This document shows, piece by piece, positions 57,736-64,000 of a DNA stretch of 64,000 bases. Position 1 is the first letter of the stretch. Every line of letters starts with the position of its first letter. The translations under genes and the position numbers were made by a program. Origin of the DNA: Silene conica (lineage: Eukaryota > Streptophyta > Magnoliopsida > Caryophyllales > Caryophyllaceae); NCBI GenBank assembly GCA_029255685.2, contig CM055314.2, positions 11,712,059 to 11,776,058 of the forward strand, written 5' to 3'. Below the pieces are notes generated by a model. That model had not been told where the DNA came from, ran no database searches, and saw only the letters and a list, made by a program, of their open reading frames with translations.

Positions 57736-58746
57736 AATAGAGAATTGTGTTTTTGAAGCTTGTATTTGCTACGTTCAGAAAGTACAATTATATAGTAGTA
57801 TACATGAGTTTAAAGAAGGAAGGATTCTATTGGGTACCTAATTACATTATTGACTTCCTAAGATAATGAAGATATTATGCTTGATTGATATCCTTGATAT
57901 ACTGATTTTATGTTGCTGTATTTGTATGATTTGCTTTGTTGGAGTATATGGGTTGTGGGCCTTTTGTATGGTTAACACGCCCCCTCAAGTTGGACGTTCT
58001 TGTGATAAGGCCAAGCTTGCGTCGTAATTCGTTGAATTGTTGCTTGTGCAGGGGCTTTGTCAGGATGTCTGAAAGTTGGTCTTTGCTGGCGATGTGAGAT
58101 ATGCGGATTTGACCTTGCTGGAGTTGTTCTTTGACATAGTGAAAGGAGAGAGCCATGTGTTTCATGCGTGAATGGAAGACTGGGTTTTTTGCGTAGAGAG
58201 TGGCGGAGATATTGTCACAGAAGATGGCAGGTGGTTCTGTAGTTGTAATTTTTAGTTCGAACAGAAGGTTTCGTAGCCAGATTGTTTCTATGGTGACTGA
58301 GGCAATGGCCCGAAATTCTGCTTCAGTAGTGGATAGGGCTATTCCTTTCTGCTTTTTAGAGGACCAAGCTATTGGGTTGCGGCCAAGATATGTTATGTAA
58401 CCTGTGGTGGAGACGTAGTTATCTTTGTCTTCCCCAAAGTCAGCATCACAATAGGCATGGAGTCGTAGAGGTGTTGCTTTGTGTAGTTGAATGCCATGGT
58501 GTTGAGTGCCTTGTAGATAGCGAAGGAGCAGTTTAAGTGATATCCAGTGGTTGGAGGTAGGATAATGCAAAAACTGTGCTAGGTGATTGATAGAGAAAGC
58601 TATGTCCGGTCGTGTGAACTGTCAGTGATAAGTATTGAAGATATTATGCTTGATTGATATCCTTGATATACTGATTTTATGTTGTTGTATTTGTATGATT
58701 TGCTTTGTTGGAGTATATGGGCTGTGGGCCTTTTGTATGGTTAACA
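57736..58746 (-). mobile_element. Minus-strand Copia remnant nested in the 5' LTR
   Basis: On the minus strand: the first ~110 bp of an LTR (58746 down to 58634, starting TGTTAACCATAC), then a jump into the end of pol, RNase H (58625 to about 57990), the purine tract GAGGGGGCG, and an LTR (57977 to about 57736). Most of the element was deleted between the first LTR and RNase H. No matching TSD was found. Confidence 0.75.
57990..58625 (-). pseudogene. Copia RNase H region
   Basis: Reads RPDIAFSINHLAQFLHYPTS, then HAYCDADFGEDKDN, the 'GRNPIAWSSKKQKGIALSTT EAEF' RNase H core, IFCDNISATLYAKNPVFHSR and DQLSDILTKPLHKQ. This degrades the RNA strand of the RNA-DNA hybrid in reverse transcription. 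RT and everything upstream are missing. The open frame runs on past the pol end into the LTR. Confidence 0.88.
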
Positions 58747-58848
58747 AAACTCAGAATTTATCATCAATAATATTACAAAATTATGTCGCGATAATAATGC
58801 TTACGTTATTTTCTCAAATGACTCCTTTTTTTATTAAGGCGAAAACAA

Positions 58849-59800
58849 CGGGAACAACCATCCTTCAGGGTCGAACTAAAGACGGAGTATACGAATGATG
58901 CCCCTCACAACCCACGGTACACGCGGCACTCAAAAGACCATCTCCGTTGTCATGACATCATAAATTAGGGCACCCAAATTATGATGTAATTCAACGTATT
59001 AATAAAAATTTACCTTTTGTTATTTCTGATTTTTTACATTGTCAATCTTGCAATACTGCCCAAAGTAAAAAACTATCCTTTCACAACTCAACGTTTACTT
59101 CACAAGCACCGCTCGACCTAATTTTTTCGGACCTATGGACAAGCCCGATTACATCATTCGATCATTACAAGTACTATATCATATTTGTTGACCACTATAG
59201 TAAATACATATGGATATATCCATTAAAGAAAAAATATGACACCACCCAATTATTTAATCAATTTCGAGCACTAGTCGAATTTTTTTTAATAAACCGATCA
59301 AGCAATTTTTCTCCGACAATGACGGTGAATATATTAAACTCAACACCACTTTACTTAATAATGGAATAAATCACTCAACCTCTCCTCCATATACCCCGGA
59401 ACATAATGGGTATGCTGAAACACGGCATCGTCACATCGTTGAAACCGGACTTGCTCTACTTAATCACACGAACCTACCAACCAAATATTGGCCTTTCGCA
59501 TTCACCACGGCTACCTATCTCATTAATCGACTACCAACACGATCACTCGATGGTCAATCACCATACTCGAAAATTTACGGCAACTACCCACCTACACTAA
59601 CCTACACAACTTTGGGTGTCTCGCATATCCATGGTTACGACATTACACCAAACATAAACTCGAAAACAGATCTATTCTGTGTGTATTCATTCATTTCATT
59701 GGATACTCAACCACACAAAGCGCATTTCATTGTCTCGATCCCAAAACCAATCGAATTTACACCTCAAGACATGTAAAATTTTATGATGATCATTACCCCT
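58849..59800 (+). pseudogene. Copia integrase, frameshifted
   Basis: Starts at TTGTTILQGRTKDGVYE, followed by a stop. Further on: the zinc-finger end CQSCNTAQ, IFSDLWTSP and FVDHYSKYIWIYPLKKKY (first catalytic Asp region), then a frameshift in the T run near 59281-59288 and DNDGEYIK with SPPYTPEHNGYAE (second Asp and Glu region), then another frame change near 59600. Gag, protease and PBS are absent on the left. Confidence 0.85.
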
Positions 59801-59856
59801 TCGCCACCCAATCGACCACCACCCCGCCCCAAACGACACCAAATGAATGGGTCACG

Positions 59857-60825
59857 GTGTCCCTACCTATACTACCCTCCACAATCGCCATAACACCCAA
59901 CCCAACTACCATACCAAACACCCCGCAAAATAACCCAAAACTCCTTCTACAACACGTCTATACTCGCCGAAATACAACAACAAACACAAGTGCCCCAATC
60001 GACAATATCACGTCTACTACTACCAACCTCCCTAACACACCACCATCCACTCAACCTCCTGCCACTTCGACCACCATCGAACCGACACCCACATCCCATG
60101 TCCAAAGCACGGACCCTCCTCCTTCAAGAACAATGACAACTAGACTAGCTAACAACATTAGGAAACCAAATCCGAAGTATACAAAAACCGCAAATAACAT
60201 AACACTTGCAACAAATCTACCAAACACGGTCAAGCAAGCACTTATCCTACCTCACTGGCGACAAGCAATGCAGGACGAATTTAATGCACTAGAACGCAAC
60301 CAAACATGGACATTAGTAACACAATCTTCCGCTCATAACATAGTTGGATGCAAATGGGTATACAGAAACAAATTTAACCCAGATGGCACCCTCAAACAAC
60401 TTAAAGCCCGACTAGTTGCCAAAGGGTTCACCCAACGACCAGGCATCGACTACACCGAGACATTTAGTCCCGTCATAAAACCTACAATTGTTCGTTTAAT
60501 ACTCTCTATTGTTGTTGCAAACAACTGGCCACTACGACAATTAGATGTCAACAATGCTTTTCTCCAAGGCATACTCACCGACAATGTATTTATGACCCAA
60601 CCACCTGGCTTTGTCGATCAATCAAAACCCGACTACGTGTGCAAATTACAGAAAGCCATTTATGGATTAAAACAGGCTCCTCGAGCCTGGTATACCGAAC
60701 TAAAATCATATTTATTAAACAATAACTTTCACCAGTCTATATCCGATCCATCACTATTTATATTACACAATACCACTCAATACATTTATATACTTATTTA
60801 TGTTGATGACATAATAATTACATGA
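59857..60825 (+). CDS. Copia reverse transcriptase part, open
   Basis: A 322-codon open piece. The first ~130 residues are a Thr/Pro/Asn-rich linker between integrase and RT. The RT domain follows: WTLVTQSSAHNIVGCKWVYR, LKARLVAKGFTQRPGIDY, TFSPVIKPTIVRLILSIV, LDVNNAFLQG, AIYGLKQAPRAWY and the catalytic YVDDII at the very end, where a TGA (60823-60825) interrupts it. The same frame stays open after the stop to about 61050. The upstream ATG is not the natural start, since RT is made as part of a polyprotein. Confidence 0.88.
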   Translation: MSLPILPSTIAITPNPTTIPNTPQNNPKLLLQHVYTRRNTTTNTSAPIDNITSTTTNLPNTPPSTQPPATSTTIEPTPTSHVQSTDPPPSRTMTTRLANNIRKPNPKYTKTANNITLATNLPNTVKQALILPHWRQAMQDEFNALERNQTWTLVTQSSAHNIVGCKWVYRNKFNPDGTLKQLKARLVAKGFTQRPGIDYTETFSPVIKPTIVRLILSIVVANNWPLRQLDVNNAFLQGILTDNVFMTQPPGFVDQSKPDYVCKLQKAIYGLKQAPRAWYTELKSYLLNNNFHQSISDPSLFILHNTTQYIYILIYVDDIIIT

Positions 60826-61745
60826 CCAAAAATCGAAACAATACAAAACTTTGTAATAAAGCTATCAAACCGATTCCCCCTTAAAGACCTAGGTCCACTG
60901 TCCTACTCCCTAGGCATTGAAGTAACACCAAATGCATTTGGTCTACACCTAAGTCAATCCAAGTATATTCATGACATTCTCACAAAGCATCATATGGCCG
61001 AAGCAAAACCAATGACCACTCCAATGGCCACCGTACCTCACCTCCTCTCTTAAGGGAAGATAATCAGCCCATTCATGACCACTCAACATATCGAACCATA
61101 TTTGGGAGCCTTCAATACTTATCTCTAACACGACCTGATATTGCCTTCACCGTAAACAGACTCGCGCAATTTCTTCATCACCCCACTGTCTCGCATTGGA
61201 CAACACTGAAAAGACTACTTCGATATCTTCAGGGCACTTCAAACCATGACATTCAACTCTACAAACAAAACCCACTGCGACTCCATGCATTTTGTGACGC
61301 TGACTACGGCGGCGACAAAAACAACCTACTCTCCACAACCGGCTACATCGTGTATCTTGGTCGCAACCCAATCGCATGGTCATCAAAGAAACAAACAGGT
61401 GTAGCCCTATCCACAACAGAAGCAGAATTTCGAGCCATCACTTCTGTCACTACCGAGACGATCTGGCTACGTAACCTTCTCTCCGAACTTCATATCAAAA
61501 TCCGTTCATCACCTGCCATCTTCTGTGGCAACATCTCAGCTACACTATACGTCAAGAATAATCCGGTCTTTCACTCTCGCATGAAGCATATGGCCATTTC
61601 ATTCCACTTCGTCAAACAAAAACTCCAAGAAGGACGCATCCATCTATCGCATATTGCCGGCCAAGATCAAATAGCTGATATCCTAACCAAGCCACTGCAC
61701 AAACAACAACATCAAATGTTACGAGACAAGCTTGGCCTTATCTAG
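60826..61745 (+). pseudogene. Copia RT C-terminus and RNase H, frameshifted
   Basis: Continues from the RT: FPLKDLGPLSYSLGIEV, then a stop near 61051 and a frame change to RPDIAFTVNRLAQFLHHPTV, LRYLQGTSNHDIQLYKQNPL and HAFCDADYGGDKNN. A final frame (61350-61745) has GRNPIAWSSKKQTGVALSTT, IFCGNISATLYV and ADILTKPLHKQQ. 'FCGN' replaces the usual FCDN, so a catalytic Asp is lost. The purine tract and LTR follow directly. Confidence 0.87.
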
Positions 61746-61768
61746 AGAACGTCCAGCTTGAGGGGGCG

Positions 61769-62002
61769 TATTAACCATATATCACATACAACTACACAAA
61801 ATCAGCAACACAATAACACACAAACACAATCCCATTAATTGAGCAATCATCTTTGTAAATATAGCAAATAGAATATTCATACTATCAATAAGCAATTAAT
61901 GTATAGGCTCCTATCCTAAAATAAGGTATAGAAATCACTATATAAGAATGTACAAAACTCAAGAATTTATCATCAATAATATTACAAACCTCTTTTTTTA
62001 TA
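61769..62002 (+). repeat. 3' LTR of the TA..TA Copia, 234 bp
   Basis: Begins TATTAACCATATATCAC, ends TTTTTATA, followed by TSD CTTAG. Confidence 0.87.
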
Positions 62003-62007
62003 CTTAG

Positions 62008-62677
62008 AATAGTATAAATTATTTCAAATCAAGGACGCATAAATAGAAAATGCTCCCAACTGTAATATAAATTTAAATTCTAGAAAGTTTAATAACTAAG
62101 TTTTGGTATTCTCTCTTCCTATGTGGCAGATCGACCGTCATTTATTTTAATTGCTGATAGTCCATTTGGCTGTTATATTTGAAAGGGAATATCCTAATCT
62201 ATCCCTGGATTGATCACAACACAAGTTCTATGCCATGTTTTATGGTAACTTTTAGTCACATGGCTGGGAATCTGAGATATCTATTGGTATTGTCGTGCAT
62301 GGTGGTGGTGTTCTGGACTGATGGTGCATGGGTGCGATCCGAGTAGCAAGATATGCCCAACATAGTATATCCAACTGCCATCTATGTCCTGTTTGCCGTG
62401 GTTTGATTGATTAAACCTTTTAGTTATACATGTATTGGATATAGTCATATAATTTTGTGATGTTTTGCAATCGGTATTATTATCTTTATCAAGGACCTAC
62501 GTCCTTTGATGGAATTTTGTATTTGGAAATATCCTACTTCTTCAATTGGCGTTAAGTTCCCGTTCACGTTCTTGGCAGTCTATTCTACAGCATTTTGAAA
62601 GTTTTAAATGCTTGATTTGCATTGAACCCTTTTCTGTGATGGTAGGCTATTGCATATGCTTTTTTTATGCAACTAAG
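62008..62677. other. AT-rich sequence, intron-like
   Basis: No gene seen. The AG at 62676-62677 is the acceptor of the helicase exon that follows. Confidence 0.5.
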
Positions 62678-63451
62678 GTCCGGCTGACGAAAAACTACCG
62701 AACAACACGGTGTATTGTTGAGGCTGCCGCTTCACTAATTCAGCATAACATAAAGCGATACAAATCCAAGGAAGTGCATACGGATAACTCTTCTGGTTTT
62801 AAGGTAATAACTTTCTGCTCATTCATGGGGCTTTGTCAATCCATTTCTTAGCATATGCCTTCTTTGTAGCTTGTCATATTGCCTAGGGCTTTTTCTTTAT
62901 TTTATCCAAATAACATTAAGGAGGTGTTTGGTTCACGTGAAAAAAGTATAAGGTATGAGTTTAGAATGAGCTAAATCCATACCATGTGTTTGGTTGGCAA
63001 ATATAAGGTTTAATAACCATACCTCAAACCCATGAGGTATGGGTTTCTCATACTCAAGGAGGAGGGTGGGCATGAGATTGATACCCATGAAAATGAAATT
63101 AAAATAAGTTAAAATGTTAAACACAAATAGTGGCATGATGTAAATTAAATCTTCTATATACTTCTTTGATTAAATTTTTATTTTCGTGATTTTATAATAC
63201 TAAAATTTTCGATACAAAATAATTTTTTGACCGATTTTAACTTTCAATTTAAATGCAAACCCATAAGGCGATAACACCCAGAATTGAAACAAACACATCG
63301 TATGAGGAATCATGATTCCAAACTCATAAAAGAGTGTCGCAATGAGGATGCACCGTGTGCATATGTTGTAGACAAAATTTGGCAAATTGACAAAAAGTCC
63401 TTAGAAACTAGATGCTCTCTCGGCGATGTTGCAATTCTGTACAAAAGTCAG
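62678..63451 (+). pseudogene. SRS2-like (UvrD/PcrA family) DNA helicase fragment
   Basis: Exon 62678-62803 (42 codons, AG before, GTAATA after) reads VRLTKNYRTTRCIVEAAA then DNSSGFK. A second exon, to 63451 with GT after it, reads KECRNEDAPCAYVVDKIW and LGDVAILYKSQV. 'L.KNYRS' is helicase motif IV of superfamily 1A and 'VAILYR' belongs to the same region; wording and intron layout fit the plant SRS2-like helicase that removes Rad51 filaments. Walker A and B parts are absent, so it is only a fragment. The intron carries a MITE-like insertion. Confidence 0.78.
62920..63300. mobile_element. Possible MITE in the helicase intron
   Basis: The left end GGAGGTGTTTGGTTC and the reverse complement of the right end, CGATGTGTTTGTTTC, match at 12 of 15 positions. 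Ends with GTGTTTGG-type words are common in Tourist-like (PIF/Harbinger) MITEs. The expected 3-bp target duplication is not clean (TAA against TAT). Confidence 0.45.
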
Positions 63452-63607
63452 GTTAAGCTTATACTCTACAATGAATATGTTACCTCTTGGCACTTCTAAA
63501 TATCGGCTAAATTGCTTAATTCATTGTCTTTGAACAAGTCAAGTTTTTCCATATAACAGTTGTACACTGTAGAGACTTCAAGGGAAATAGACTTAAGACT
63601 TCTGCAC

Positions 63608-64000
63608 CAAGTGATATCCAGACACCGATGGCATACGCCTTGAACGTAGCTCAAATGTTCGCATATACAAGTCAGATATTGGTACCGGGGATGACTGCAT
63701 CTCAGTTGGCCCCGAAAACTCTCAGATCACTATCACAAGTATGAATTGTGGACCTGGTCATGGTATAAGGTTAGCTAACATTTATTCATCAGAAATGTTA
63801 CGGCTTCTTCTGGTTTATTTAGTTTTTTACTGGTTTTTTTTTCTTTTTTGCCAAAAGTGTTTGAAGCTTGGGGAAGTACCCTAATGAGCAACATGTAATG
63901 GACTGGTCATGAGAAACTGTACCATGGTCGGGACTTCAAATGCGATTAGAATTATGGGCCGATTCTCCTGGCAAAAGTGCAGCAACTAATATAAGTTTTG
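63608..64000 (+). pseudogene. Polygalacturonase (GH28) fragment, cut by window end
   Basis: The first exon, to 63770, reads PDTDGIRLERSSNVRIYKSD, then IGTGDDCISVGPENSQITI and NCGPGHGIR. The second piece, from about 63858, contains SLGKYPNEQHV, NCTMVGTSNAIRI and DSPGKSAATNISF in shifting frames. The NTDG, G/QDDC and G-H-G catalytic motifs of GH28 pectin hydrolases are visible (NTDG as DTDG). One-base losses near 63615 and several in the second exon break the frame. The gene may continue beyond 64000, but it is already inactive. Confidence 0.86.

Larger units (their letters stand above)
57596..62002 (+). mobile_element. Degenerate Copia element with TA..TA LTRs
   Basis: TSD CTTAG lies at 57591-57595 and 62003-62007. 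The 3' LTR is 61769-62002 (234 bp, starts TATTAACCAT, ends TTTTTATA). The 5' LTR starts at 57596 but is broken by a minus-strand Copia remnant (57736-58746), and its end, PBS, gag and protease are deleted. Purine tract GAGGGGGCG precedes the 3' LTR. Ends and purine tract resemble the TRIM at 53558-55671. Confidence 0.82.

Overview
The window is nuclear DNA of a flowering plant, most likely a eudicot. It holds a P-class pentatricopeptide-repeat (PPR) gene, exon pieces of plant genes (ZYP1, cellulose synthase, GSNO reductase, NAD-malic enzyme, polygalacturonase), Athila- and Copia-type retrotransposons, a plant mariner with DD39D chemistry, and Helitron ends. The species cannot be fixed from sequence alone. 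It is AT-rich and dominated by nested mobile elements. Only one host gene looks intact, the PPR gene at 20854-22578.

Layout. 1-1968 is unassigned. 1969-10406 is a complete minus-strand non-autonomous LTR retrotransposon (LARD type, 2.2 kb LTRs, non-coding interior, TSD ACAAG). A Helitron 3' terminus ends at 11924. 12216-12924 is a truncated copy of the PPR gene and its promoter, followed by unidentified exon-like pieces and a Rossmann-fold fragment (14431-14528). 15215-20374 is a 5.16 kb mariner-like element with TA target duplication, a broken transposase, a 116-bp higher-order satellite and a convergent acidic ORF. A second Helitron 3' terminus ends at 20678, and the PPR promoter begins at the next base.

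From about 24.4 kb to the window end runs a series of intron-containing fragments of at least nine unrelated host genes, all on the + strand: ZYP1, M1 aminopeptidase, GSNO reductase, CesA, a G3BP-like RRM protein, an ELMO-domain protein, a WD40/TPR protein, NAD-malic enzyme, SRS2-like helicase and polygalacturonase. Retained introns and splice sites point to DNA-level capture of the Helitron or Pack-TIR kind rather than retroposition. Later insertions break up the series: a gag-only Copia element (32345-40124), a tRNA-like-containing hAT MITE (40468-41126), an Athila derivative (42259-50400) apparently inside a partial Copia (to 53550), a TRIM with TA..TA ends (53558-55671), a GC-rich hAT MITE (57142-57540), and a degenerate Copia with TA..TA LTRs (57596-62002) that itself carries a minus-strand Copia remnant.

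The genes do not form an operon or pathway. The biology here is transposon nesting, gene-fragment capture and satellite birth inside a transposon. Exact target-site duplications support most element boundaries. All assignments come from reading the sequence by eye; no database search was run.
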